The notes: generated by a model from the letters alone, not told the origin. A stretch of 64,000 nt of DNA from Plotosus lineatus (GCA_024760905.1 CM045745.1:11522282-11586281); one strand, 5' to 3'. Counted from the stretch's first letter, positions 35,086 through 48,090 are shown. A program made the numbers and translations.

Positions 35086-35093
35086 CCTTAAAT

Positions 35094-35367
35094 CAGAAGC
35101 GTCAAACTCATGCCACAAAGGGCCATGTGGCTTCAGGTTTATGTTTCAACCAAGCAGTAGCACGCCTGACTTTGCTCATTTAAACAACTAATTAGAGTTC
35201 TCAGGCAGTTGATTGGTCAGTTCCTGTACAGAGCACACTGATTTACCAATCAACTGCCTGAGGACTCAAATTATTTGTTTGAATGAGCAGAGTTAGGTGT
35301 GCTGTACTTGGTTGAAAAAAAACACTGCAGCCACGTGGGCATTTGTGGCATGAGTTTGACACCCCCG
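35094..35367. mobile_element. hAT-type MITE with perfect 8-bp TSD
   Basis: Flanked by ccttaaat at 35086-35093 and 35368-35375. The terminal inverted repeats are cagaagcgtcaaactcatg on the left and the complement of catgagtttgacacccccg on the right. The whole 274 bp is close to palindromic (ttgattggtcagttcctgta against taccaatcaactgcctga), and it has no coding capacity. Confidence 0.93.
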
Positions 35368-35375
35368 CCTTAAAT

Positions 35376-35879
35376 GGTTTGTCTTGGTTAAGCCAGCTCG
35401 AACTCAGGTTTATGAGCAGAAACTAGACAGGCTCTGCCACCTACAGCTCAGACACCAAAACAACACCACATCTTGACAGTTCTGAAATAGAACTAGAAGT
35501 GACAGACATCTACAGGTACAATAGAGTATGTAGTCATGCAAGTTACAGAGTAAACAAGTGAGATCATGTTCTTCAAAAATGCATGCTTTCCAAGTTTATC
35601 CCCTGTTTACCTGCATTTTTATCGCAGGAAAATAAGCTTTATTCCCATCTTATTGCTTTAGTTGCAAAATGCTGAAAATAATGTCATTCTCTTTATATCA
35701 ATGACGACCATAAAAATATTAGCTATGAAATTTAATTCTATGACACTTTTTGTACAGGACATGAGCTAAGTGCAGTACAATATTGAGAAAAGGAAGAAAT
35801 ACATATGAGGCTAAGTGCAGATTGTTCATTTGGCATTGAACTATCAGAATCAAAATCAGAATACTTTATTGAGCCCAGA
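35376..35879. other. Short interval before the L2-type LINE
   Basis: No gene. At about 35848-35885 lies tcagaatcaaaatcagaatactttattgag-like sequence, a short tail motif common at the ends of fish CR1/Rex1 LINEs. Confidence 0.5.
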
Positions 35880-38066
<2,187 letters not shown>

Positions 38067-38091
38067 AATGATTGACATCATATTTCAATAT

Positions 38092-38388
38092 AATGCAGCC
38101 GTGGGGAGGGGCACAAACCAGTGTCTCTCCCTCACGTCGGTCCCAAGCCTGGATAAATGCAGAGGGTTGAGGAGGGATAGTGAGTATATTGGTAATAGGA
38201 TGCTGAGGCTGGAACTACCAGGCAAAAGGCCTAGAGGAAGACCAAAGAGACGATTCATGGATGTGGTGAAGGAGGACATGAAGGTTGTTGGTGTAAGAGA
38301 AGAAGATGCAAAGGATAGGGTGAGATGGAGGCAGATGATTCGCTGTGGCGACCCCTGAAGGGAAAAGCCGAAAGGAAAAGAAGAAGAA
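38092..38388 (+). mobile_element. 297-bp collapsed RTE-like LINE with perfect TSD
   Basis: Begins with about 80 bp of the LINE 5' leader (aatgcagccgtggggagggg...gataaatgcagagggttg) and jumps directly to the last ~220 bp (aggagggatagtgagtatat onward), ending in the (AAG)n tail. Flanked by gacatcatatttcaatat at 38074-38091 and 38389-38406, a perfect 18-bp TSD. It has no working ORF; the 96-codon frame across it is leftover LINE C-terminus. Confidence 0.93.
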
Positions 38389-38406
38389 GACATCATATTT
38401 CAATAT

Positions 38407-39410
38407 GATGATCCAATCACAGCTGATTTTGTTCTGATATACTGTACTAGTACACCGATGTTCTCCGATGTATACCGATGTGTATTGATGTTACATGCAA
38501 TGTGATTACCATATTAATGTCATTCCAATTTGTACCTATATGCTCCCAATATTGTGCCAGTTATTAGTTTATACCAGATCACTACCAATGTGTATCAAGA
38601 TTCACTGGTACATACCAATGTGCGCTACTGTTATTTTGATTTTTTTGCTATTTTTTTTTCCTCTGTGTACTTTTTGAACACTCCCAAAATATTTCTCTAT
38701 TCCCCAAAATTGTACAATGTTTTCTGATATATAACAGTGTTTTCCAATGTGTACTGATGTTTTCCAATTTTCTCTGTAAGAATGTAAGAATGTGATCAGG
38801 GCAAATTGTGATCATCCTTGTTGAGTGCACACACTTTAAGCTAAATCCCTGTTATGGAGCAGTTAGTATAAAGTATTACAGTAAAATAACATTGCAGGTT
38901 ACTTTTTTTTTGGCTCATGTGTTCTATCTTTCATTTAAAGTACAGTTCATTTATAGTGAAAACTTAGGCATTCAATCTTCCTTTGTAACTACTGTATATG
39001 GAGAGTCAATGAAAGTTCATACCACTACCTGGGTACCAGAACACAGAAGATGGTTTTAATTGAATTCATTCCTTGTATTTTGAGCTACAGAGAATGACAC
39101 TAAGCAATGCTAGAACCTTAATTGAGATATGATGCAATGAGAAAGGTTGACAAATGCCTTAGGTATTTAAGTACGAGCCCATTTTTGGCTTTGTAGGCAA
39201 GCAATCATGTTCTAAAATCTGATGTGGGCAGCTACAGGAAACTAGAGGAGAGAAGTCAGCAATGCTTCAAAGGCTTTATTTCATTTGAAGTAACAGTGAA
39301 GCATTTTTATCAAAGACAGGTTATTATTGTTAGTGGTGGTGGTAGTGCTGATGGTTCCACAGATGCATACTACATTTTCAGAGTGAGATTTGGATTTTAG
39401 ATGCTTCTTC
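38407..39410. other. Unique sequence with a decayed minisatellite
   Basis: The first ~330 bp contain many variants of a 10-12-bp word of the type taccgatgtgta. The remainder is AT-rich with no gene recognised. Confidence 0.5.
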
Positions 39411-39412
39411 AG

Positions 39413-39454
<42 letters not shown>
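39411..39454. repeat. (AAT)n microsatellite
   Basis: About 14 AAT units directly before a SINE head. Confidence 0.95.
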
Positions 39455-39455
39455 G

Positions 39456-39669
39456 GGGCAGTGGTGGTCTAGTGGTATAGGGCGCTGGATTGCTGATCCA
39501 AAGGTTGGGGGTTCGAGTCCCACTCTCCACAAGGTTGTCACTGCCCCCCCCCCCCCCCCCCATCCCCAGTGCAGCTAACTGGGTTATCAAAGGCGGGCCA
39601 TGTCTCTCACTGTCTATGGTGTGAGGCATGTAAAAGAACCATTGCTGACCTTCGTAAAGAGTAGCTGCA
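39456..39669 (+). mobile_element. tRNA-headed SINE (family 1), tailless
   Basis: Intact A box and B box (ggttcgagtcc) and core, ending at gagtagctgca without any LINE-type tail. A C run interrupts the region after the head. It meets an inverted second head at 39671. Confidence 0.88.
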
Positions 39670-39670
39670 G

Positions 39671-39771
39671 TAGGGGGGGGGGGCAGTGATAACCTTGTGC
39701 AGAGTGGGACTCAAACCCCCAACTCTAGGATCAGCAACCCAGCACCTTTTACCACCAGGCCACCACTGCCC
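39671..39771 (-). mobile_element. Inverted SINE head (family 1)
   Basis: Minus-strand gggcagtggtggcctggtgg, gatcctagagttgggggttt, gagtcccactctgcacaagg: a head and start of core only, facing the plus-strand copy before it. Confidence 0.85.
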
Positions 39772-40680
39772 GAGCAGTTGTGACTTCCACATATGGATAT
39801 GTAATTAAATGGCCAATAATGATTACAGTTTCTCTGTCAGGACTTAATGAAACTGTACTCTTTGCCACTGAATGTAAGTAATAGCAAGCATCGACATTAC
39901 CCACATCTCATAATTTTATAGCAATATTGCTTGAAAGCTTCTGTTGTTACAGTACAAATAGGCTTTAATAGAGTGCACGTCTCTCGTTTCACTCGGCCTC
40001 TGGAATAAACTAGATTGAATCTGGCTGATTTGAAATGCCTTTCAACGCTGGATATTTTCTATACTTTTTGCACAATATGAACAGCCTTCTGAACAGTCCA
40101 ATATGTTGTTTGTGTTAGGTCTCTCGCAGCAGTGGGATTGCGTAAATGTCACTCCTGAACACTTTTTGTCCGCCTTGCACTAGGATTTTGCTTACTTGGT
40201 TTCTGGTTTCTTGTTCATTCTCGTTTCTGGTACATTGTAGAACTATATATACTATCACATAACTTTCACCAGCACATATTTTGCTTATACTCATCTGCTC
40301 TTATGAAAATGCTGGCATTGCCTCTCAGTGGGTTCATGGCTTAGCAATTTACATCCAGAACTCTATGATGCTGACAGTTTTAAAAGATGACCTAGCTTCA
40401 TGTTGATAAACACAGTCTCTGTGTTTAGTGTGACAAATCTCAAAATCGTTTTAACACCCCTGGTTGTTTTTCCTCTTTATGTTGTGCAGAGAAAAAAAAA
40501 AAGAAAAAAAAAAAAAGAAAAAGAAAATTCAAATATCTTTGTTGAATAGTGAACATAAGGTAGTAATTCCATATTCACAGATGGATGGCTATCATTATAA
40601 GTGTCACCCATATTTAAGTCCGGTTGTGCCACTTCAGGCCAACCATTTTTTAAAGAATGTGTTTGGAAGACTTTTTAATA
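39772..40680. other. Sequence with no recognised gene
   Basis: AT-rich, with an A-rich run at about 40491-40528. Open frames here are low complexity. Confidence 0.45.
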
Positions 40681-40682
40681 TA

Positions 40683-41469
40683 CAGTAAAACCTCCGCTGA
40701 CGAACGCTTAAGCTCACGAACTTTTCGCCTCAAGAACATTAAATTTGCGAGCATGTTGTCTCTGCTGACGAACTAGTTTTCGGCGGATGAATCAAACCAC
40801 GCGGTCGAACAGCGCCACGGTGGCGGCCACGAGAAGCTGACGCACGCTCACGGCGTCACAGTTCGTCACACCCCTTTCTTTGAATGCGGAAGTGGTTTGT
40901 GTTTGATAGACATTTTGGACCATATTGAGTGTACTTTTGCTATTATGGGACCGAAAAAGACGCCACCACAGGCGGAGATCATTGAAAAACACGAACGAGG
41001 TGTGCGTTTGTGTGACTCAGCGTCCCAGTACCAGTACGCCAAGTCTACCATTGCTCCCATCCTTAAGAACAAGGAAGCTATTAAGGGTGCGTGTGGCTAA
41101 GGGTGTTTCCAAACAGTAGGCGTTTCCAAACTCTCCTTCCAAACAGTAAGTCCCTCCCTCCCTCCTCCTCCCACTCCATTCCATCACGCCATCAACTACC
41201 ATCACAAAGGTAAATAAAACGACTTTATTATACAGTACAGTTTATTTCTTTAATTACAATACAATAGACATTTATTATACATAAAATAAGGTATATTTTT
41301 GTGTAGTTTTAAGGCTTATTTAGTAGAAAATTATGTTTTATGGGGACCTGGGAACGGATTATTCTCATTTTAATGGTTTCTTATGGGAAATAAATGTTCG
41401 GAAGACGAACTTTTCGCCTCACACACACTTTCTGGGAACCAATTATGTTCATGAGCTGAGGTATCACTG
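40683..41469 (+). mobile_element. Non-autonomous Tigger/pogo transposon, copy 2
   Basis: Flanked by TA (40681-40682 and 41470-41471). Near-identical to 7428-8216 throughout, including both termini and the transposase fragment at 40945-41100 (MGPKKTPPQAEIIEKHERGV). A 2-bp loss in ggtgcgtgtggctaag shifts its frame compared with copy 1. Confidence 0.93.
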
Positions 41470-41471
41470 TA

Positions 41472-42502
41472 TATACTGTATTTGTTGCGAGGCAACACTG
41501 AATCCAATCAGGATTTTGATTTGCTTGCATTTGGTACCTTTATTCTTCCCCGATCAAAGTGTCCCGTGATAAATGAGAGGTAATTCAAACAGAATTTATC
41601 AAATTCTCCAAGGATATGAATATTTAAGTGTAATTACACATTCAAGTTTCCTAAATTAAAATTATATTTACAGAGGGAAGTGTATGTATTACATGTTCAT
41701 TATTCAAACAGAACTAATATTTTAAACATAAACTCATTTCTTCTGAGCATAATTTCCCCCCAACTTGTCAAAATGCCACAATAATTAGTAGCAAGTTAGT
41801 ATTTGGATTCTTCGAAATTTCCTCTTAGCAGAGGTGAGGAATAAAGCTGATCAAAGTCCAACTGGAAGATGTTTTATTAACAGGTGCATTACATTATGGA
41901 TGAGGCCAAGGGCTGAGCTCCTGGGTGTCGCCAAGATTTTTCTAATCCTGGGCAGGCCTACTGCATAATTCATTTACTGTGACACATTGTTCCTTCAAAT
42001 AATTTCTGGAGGGAAAAACACTCTGGGAAAAATGCAATTTCATCTCACTGGTTGTCTATTAATTTTACAGGCTAACTGAAAGTCATGAGGTCTAATGAAA
42101 AAAAAAATGTTTTGAACATATTTGATCCATATACTTATACCGGGCACACAAAGCTTGAAAGTTCAAGTGCTATGTGCAAAACATTCAATTCTTAAATGCG
42201 GCTTGTAAAAACAATACCTCAATGATAATCTCTTAGTTGAGGTTTAGCCTTAAAAAAACAGAGCTTATGGGTTAAAATTCACAGACTTTATTGTGTTCCT
42301 GGCACAATAATGGAGGTTTCAGGAAAAAAAAAAAAAAATTAAGGTTTAAGGCATTAAGATTGCTTTTCCCAAACCTTAAGTGGTAGCTAACTCTTAGGTG
42401 CCTTTTTAAATGTCTTTAGGTAAGTACTGGATATCTTCTGGAAGAGATGCTTTCATAAGGTTGGTCTGAATTTTCGATGGTATTTACAGATGTTGTCTAC
42501 AC
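41472..42502. other. AT-rich sequence, no gene
   Basis: No transposon or coding signature recognised. Confidence 0.45.
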
Positions 42503-43040
42503 CAGTAGTTCCCAACCTTTTTATCACCGCAGACCAATCAATGCTTGACAATTTTACCACGGCCCAGGGGTGGGGGTAGCTTGTTTATATTGTAAATATA
42601 ATACTCCACCCTTGCCCAGAGTCGGCTGAGCTGTGCGCCAGCCTCCATAATCAGGATTAAGCGTTACATTTTTAATCGAGTTTGAACTCTTCTTAAAAAA
42701 AAAATAAATAAAAATAAATAAATAAAAAAAACACAGGTGATGGTGCACCAGCTGGGAGAATGAAGGCTCAGGCTCAGTTTCACCCAAAATCCCTGCTATT
42801 GTTTAAAACATGTCCAACTTGCCTCTGTTCATGTGTCATTCCCTTGTGGATTACATTTTAGTGCTCAAATGATTGACATGTAACCGAGAGAATCCGGTCA
42901 TTTTTCAAAATAAAAGTTTTTTCAAAAATAAAAGATCATTCAGACTCAGATAATAAATAAAACAGAAATGAATAATTATTTCTTGTGCGGCCCGGTACCA
43001 ATTGATCCACGGTCCGGTACCGGTCCGCGTCCCAGGGTTA
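42503..43040 (-). mobile_element. hAT-type non-autonomous element, third copy
   Basis: Opposite orientation to 16442-17296: starts cagtagttcccaaccttttt and ends near ggtaccggtccgcgtcccag. It shares the gaggcaagttggacatg-type block (complement) and the gaatgaaggctcaggctcag block. No clean TSD was seen; the right terminus looks truncated. Confidence 0.8.
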
Positions 43041-43189
43041 CACTACACTACACCATATATGAAGCCTCCTGCTTCCCTGTGATCCTATTGGTATTACACA
43101 GGTTTGTGAATGAATGAATGAATGAATGAATTATGTACCCACACTGCACATGTAAAAATGTAAGCTTTATTTATGTATATTGTTTAAGT

Positions 43190-43415
43190 CAGGGGTTCCC
43201 AACCAGGAGTGCTCGCATGCCCTGGGGGTGCGAGACATCATTCCAGAGGTTGCACGAAGCAGGGCTGTAACTTTTGAAATCAAAATCTTCTTTTGATAAA
43301 ATTTACTATGATTCCACATCCTTTATCTTCGAACAAAGTATAAAATGTAAGGGGTGTGAGGTCAGAGCAAAATTTTTTTAGGGGTGCTGGAGTAAAAAAA
43401 GGTTGGGAACCACGA
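43190..43415. mobile_element. hAT-type MITE with 8-bp TSD
   Basis: Left terminus caggggttcccaacc; right terminus ggttgggaaccacga. The flanks are gtttaagt (43182-43189) and gtgtaagt (43416-43423), 7 of 8 identical. 226 bp, non-coding. Confidence 0.9.
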
Positions 43416-43423
43416 GTGTAAGT

Positions 43424-44350
43424 CTTTGTAAGATGCTCTGTGCATGAAATGACTTCTTCATATGGCTTAAATGTATGTGCTGCTAAACTAACACTTTGTT
43501 CAGTTGTGATTGTTGTACTGGCAGTATTTTTTCTACAGCTCCATTAATTTCTTTTAAAAAGTCAAAATATGTATGGTGAAATAAATATGCAGCTTTTATT
43601 TGTCTGGGGTGAAAGCAGGGGCTAAATTCTGAGTGATTTCCAAATCTTTCTTAATGGCTGCTCCGAGGATCGTTATTCTCAAAATTGTTAAATAATACAC
43701 ATTTCCATTATTAAAATCACAACCTCTCCAAAACATTATCTGCAAGAATGAAATGGAAGATGTATAAATAAAATAATCACTTTTACATCTTGGTTTTTCT
43801 TTTGTTCTTTTTATACGGCCTATTAAATGGAACATTTTGAGATGATCAGTGATTTACATAGCCCACTTCAAATTATACACATCCCTACTGTTCATCAGAT
43901 AATTGCTTTGTGTAAATTAAATTTGCAAGAACAAATCACTTGATTTTCTAGCTCATCTAATAACTACAGAATATTCTTCCCTTGAATTAGTATGCAACAC
44001 TTGACTGACAGAAAAGATAAAAATAGCCATTTCAGAAGTGTGGCTTCATTGGTAGTTTGTCATCTGTCACAGTGTGATTGCGGTTAGAACTTTAGAACCA
44101 TACAGTTCTGGTTTTTTGTGATTTCTCATTTAGTTTGGACTGATACCCAACAGACTGATTGATAGTTGAATAAAACACCTTTACCACCTGGTTTTGTTGT
44201 ACCTACAATCGGAAATGTGTCTGGGAGATAATAAATGTGAAATGGCTACAATAACACTTAAAAAAAAAAAACAGATAAAAACATCATCAACGGTTTTACC
44301 TTAAAGATGAACAGTCATTCATGCAAATCAAATTCAGCCCTTTGCCATAT
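43424..44350. other. Unique sequence upstream of the microexon acceptor side
   Basis: No transposon recognised. The A/T-rich stretch at 43860-44060 looks like ordinary intron, although conservation cannot be judged here. Confidence 0.4.
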
Positions 44351-44357
44351 TACTTAC

Positions 44358-44365
44358 AGGGGGTC
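44358..44365 (-). CDS. 8-bp collagen microexon
   Basis: Minus-strand GACCCCCT, bounded by an excellent acceptor (a long C/T tract ending tttctttttctag) and a consensus donor (gtaagta). The 45-bp exon at 49332-49376 ends in phase 1 with a lone G. That G plus GA gives Gly, and CCC CCT gives Pro-Pro. This leaves phase 0, exactly where the 27-bp exon (GGT CCA CCA...) begins. Eight bases is the length needed to pass from phase 1 to phase 0 while keeping one Gly-X-Y triplet. Collagen genes of the type XIII group are known, from memory, for very short exons. The tract before it is built from a CT microsatellite. Splicing itself is inferred. Confidence 0.72.
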
Positions 44366-44375
44366 CTAGAAAAAG

Positions 44376-44399
44376 AAAGAGAGAGAGAGAGAGAGAGAA
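44376..44399. repeat. (GA)n microsatellite, CT on the gene strand
   Basis: About 11 GA units. On the minus strand these are CT units forming the polypyrimidine tract about 10-35 bases upstream of the microexon. Confidence 0.95.
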
Positions 44400-44719
44400 A
44401 AAAGAAAAATAGTCATAATTTCAGAAAAGTAATCAGACATGAAAAAACAATCAGACAAAATAATCAGACCAGAAAAAAAAAAAAAAAAACTCAGCTAAGC
44501 TTTTGGGAGATGTTTATAGGCAATTGTGCTTCTGATGGTCCCTGCAATTGCTTCAAACTCCAGGACTAAACCAGTTATAAATATTTTACCCTGATGGCAT
44601 GGATGTGCTTCCGGCTGCTCTACTTCACTGCATCTAATTTTCAGGTATTATTTATACTTACTGCATATAGTAAACAAATTAGTATCTATGCAAGCTGTCT
44701 TATCTTCTTTCCCGTAGAA

Positions 44720-45528
44720 CAGTGGTCCACAAACTACGGCCCGCGGGCCGGATACGGCCCACCTCCACATTTGTCCCGGCCCCCTGAACAATACCAGAGA
44801 CACATTATGATTACTTTTTTTAGTCTGGCCACACAATCGAGACTAATACATACCTAGAACAGGACATTCTATTCCACCCTTCTGCCACCTGTGTCCTTAT
44901 CTTGAACCACAAAATCCACCCCCCACCCCCCCCCCCCAAAAAAAAAAAAAAAAAATCTAGACTCTCCTCTTTCAAATAGAACAGAATAATGGTGAAAAAG
45001 TTATGGAAGTGAAAAATTTATTCAGAATGCAGGGTATTTCACCTGCAGTGGACAAATTGTTATTTTTTTTTGTTCAATGCAAAGAAAACGTTGTTTTGTG
45101 TTGGTATTCAAAGAATACAATCTGCACTGATACTCTGAATCCCATCGCAAAGACGAGTATGATCGCTTGCAAGGCCAAATGCAAGTAGACAAACTCTCAA
45201 AGCTAAAAAGTGGACCATTAACTCAGGAGAATACATTTGTACGCCAGGCTCGGCTGAACCAGTCGTCTGTTCGGGCAGCTTTCGGGTTGCTCAACTGATA
45301 GCAAGCAGTGTTTTTTTTTCTATTATATTTCCTGACATTTTTTCTGTGAAGGTTCCAGAAAGGGTTACTAATATTTGGTTATGTGTGGCTTACTGGAAAA
45401 CAATAAATGTATATGTTTAGGCAGCCCTGCGATCATCACACTTTTTCTGTTACATACTGACCTCGGCCTCCCATCAGAGAAGGGAAAAGTTATGTGGCCC
45501 TCGCAGGAAAAAAGTTTGGGGACCCCTG
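44720..45528 (+). mobile_element. hAT-type deletion derivative with perfect TSD
   Basis: Flanked by ccgtagaa at 44712-44719 and 45529-45536. The termini are cagtggtccacaaactacgg and the complement of gtttggggacccctg. About 809 bp. A transposase N-terminal remnant lies inside (see next entry). Confidence 0.93.
45003..45300 (+). pseudogene. hAT transposase N-terminal remnant
   Basis: Two frames. The first, 45003-45185, is MEVKNLFRMQGISPAVDKLL...; the second, from about 45180, gives KLSKLKSGPLTQENTFVRQA followed by RLNQSSVRA, the segment that follows the BED-type zinc finger in hAT transposases of the ZBED/GTF2IRD2-like group (from memory). The DDE catalytic and dimerisation regions are absent, so it is non-functional. 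Confidence 0.6.
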
Positions 45529-45536
45529 CCGTAGAA

Positions 45537-46235
45537 CATCAACAATGACAGGAAATCAAATATAGTTGTAACCAAGAGAGAGATGGCCAGTTACAATCCC
45601 CTGTATCTGCCACTACTTCTTCCATTTCAGTTACAGGCTTTGTTAAGTTGTTTTATAGAGAAATGAATAGATAATGAGTTTCAATGTATTTTACAAAAAT
45701 AAGTACTAGTTTATTCATATATACACAGAGGAAACACAGTAACCCCATATTTCTGAGTGTCATCACAGAAACCAAGGCTAAAGAAAAATAACCCATCTCC
45801 TATACTGGAGTACTTTGAATGCTTCGTATTGTCTATCTAAATGATTAATTACTTCTTTGCAAGGTGGCAAGGTACACTCTGAATGATCATAAGAAGTCAT
45901 TATCAAGCCATTATCACCTGCAGATATGAGAGGAAGTTCTGAAACAGCCTGAGGTAAACAGTTATACAGTTAATGTTTGGCTAGCTCTTATTTTAACAGC
46001 TATCAATTAGAGTCCCCATATGTATTATGTTTCCTTTGATAGCAGTTCAACACTGTTTTATGTATTATCATTATGCAAATATAACTATGTTATGAGAAAA
46101 TCACTGAGAGGAATCTGTTTGCTGTTTACTTTCACTATTTCAAAAATATAGTAGCCTTTTCAGGTAGTAGTACATTCTGAATTATTGCGACTGACAGAAT
46201 GAGTCCAAAATTATATTATATATGCTGTATATCAT
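45537..46235. other. Unique AT-rich sequence
   Basis: No gene or repeat recognised. Confidence 0.4.
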
Positions 46236-46371
46236 TCATTCATTCATTTTCTGAACTGCTGAATCCTAATAAGGGTTGTGGGGAGGCTGCCACCCATCCT
46301 AGCTGGCTCCAAAGTACACCCTGAACAGCTCGCCAGGTCATCACAGGGCAGAAACACGCTGAAGACTATGC
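46236..46371 (-). mobile_element. SINE tail fragment (family 1/2 common tail)
   Basis: ttcattttctgaactgctga, the cctaataagggttgtgggg block and ctcgccaggtcatcacaggg are the reverse complement of the tail at 26.3 kb. The head and most of the core are missing. Confidence 0.8.
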
Positions 46372-46379
46372 AAAAAAAG

Positions 46380-46520
46380 CACGAGAAAAAAAATGAGACT
46401 GAGAGGGAGGGGAAATGCACGCTTTCCGGAAGTCCGGAAGTTGTTGATACTTCGGAATTCACCCAAATCGGAATTCGACCAGCTGTTGGGAACGGATTAT
46501 GGTCGAGTACGGAGGCACCA

Positions 46521-46524
<4 letters not shown>
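46380..46524. mobile_element. Tigger-like terminal remnant
   Basis: Ends in ggaacggattatggtcgagtacggaggcaccactgta; the complement begins cagtggtgcctccgtactcg. The family resembles the ends at 56767 and 62174. The other terminus was not found. Confidence 0.6.

Positions 46525-46616
<92 letters not shown>
46525..46616. repeat. (TA)n microsatellite, left array
   Basis: About 45 TA units, directly before the head of a SINE. Confidence 0.95.
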
Positions 46617-46955
46617 CAGTGGTGGTCTAGTGGTATCGCTGATCCAAAGCTTGGGGGTTCAAGTCCCACTCTCCACAAGGTTGTCACTGTCCCCCCCCAG
46701 TGCGGCTAACTGGGTTATCAAAGGCGGGCCATGTCTCTCACTGTCTATGGTGAGAGGCATGTAAAAGAACCATTGCTGACATTCATAAAGAGTAGCTGCA
46801 AAGTCGTCAGCGTGTTTCTGTCCCTTGCTAAAAAAAAAGGGTTGTGACAGGAAGGACATCCAACGTAAAAACCTCTGCCAAATCAAACTTGCGAATCAGA
46901 TGATTCGCTGTGGCGACTCCTGAGTAAAAGGGAAAAAGCCGAAAGGAAGACAGAC
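46617..46955 (+). mobile_element. SINE (family 1) with collapsed RTE-like LINE tail
   Basis: Head with A box and B box (ggttcaagtcc), and core to gcgtgtttctgtccc. It then carries LINE-derived sequence: gggttgtgacaggaaggaca...gccaaatcaaacttgcgaat matches the LINE 5' leader at about 17605-17665. This joins directly to the LINE 3' end gatgattcgctgtggcgact and the tail aaaagccgaaagg. It lies between two (TA)n arrays. Confidence 0.9.
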
Positions 46956-46958
46956 ATA

Positions 46959-47053
<95 letters not shown>
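46955..47053. repeat. (TA)n microsatellite, right array
   Basis: About 48 TA units with two TG interruptions, directly after the SINE tail. Confidence 0.95.
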
Positions 47054-47054
<1 letters not shown>

Positions 47055-47697
47055 AATTTTAATAGTTTACTATTTTATATGAGTATTTTTGTTTTGTTAA
47101 GCAATTTATTTCATATGGATGTTAAGGTGCTGGAACAAAAACCTTTTAATAGAATTTTTCCTGTCGTCATTTGGTTGGAAATGCAAGGACTCTGAACTAC
47201 TCAGAGGATGTGAATAGGCGCCTGTGTGCGTGAAAGTACATTCAAGTACTGACCACCCATTTTGCACAGTCGTAGATAACCACCATGCTTTCACTCAACA
47301 GCTACATCCCTCAACCACTAACCCCACCTATGACTACTCCAGTCAGTCCAGCCAAAAAATCTGCCTGTTACTCTTCAAACCTCATTCACTCTTTCTACTT
47401 TTGAGCTATAGTTCCTGGGTAAACACCTTGGTGTTTTTCCAGTTTGCTTTTGCCCCTCAATTAACTGGGTACTCTGAGCAGATGAAAGGATGTTCCATCC
47501 ATCCAGACAGTCTTCCCTCATGTTTGGTGTTTCTCACCTTGGAAAGCCACAGGTCTTCATTGAATAAAGTGGTCAAAAAGTCTGCTGAAAAGCATTCTCT
47601 AATCAAACTGTAAACACTGCAAGCTGGCTTGAGCTAAGGTTCTAACATTCTAAACTAAAGTAATGACTTGGTAATATTCTTATGTTGTATATAAGAT

Positions 47698-47725
47698 AAA
47701 TAGACAGACAGACAGACATACAGAC

Positions 47726-47797
<72 letters not shown>

Positions 47798-47820
47798 TCA
47801 TTCATTCATTCATTCATTCA
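47698..47820. repeat. Compound (GACA)n-(GATA)n-(ATTC)n microsatellite
   Basis: Tetranucleotide tract of GACA and GATA units followed by about six ATTC units. Confidence 0.95.
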
Positions 47821-48019
47821 TTTGTTTGTTTTTTGTGCCCACCTCTGGGTATCAATCAATGTGTTCCCCATTATTATTATTATTATTTTTAGTGTATTTA
47901 ATTCTTATACAAGGGGAAAATGGACCATTAGTCTAATGCATAAAGGTAAAAGAACTTCTTAAGAACTCATTATTTGAGCATCAACCTAACATTTGTTTTG
48001 GCTTCCCTGTGGACCACAT

Positions 48020-48021
<2 letters not shown>

Positions 48022-48089
<68 letters not shown>
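48022..48089. repeat. (GT)n microsatellite
   Basis: About 34 uninterrupted GT units. Confidence 0.97.

Positions 48090-48090
<1 letters not shown>

Noticed and set aside
47224..47613. 129-codon plus-strand open frame
   Set aside because: No recognisable domain or splice context; its composition and length are compatible with chance. Left as unproven.
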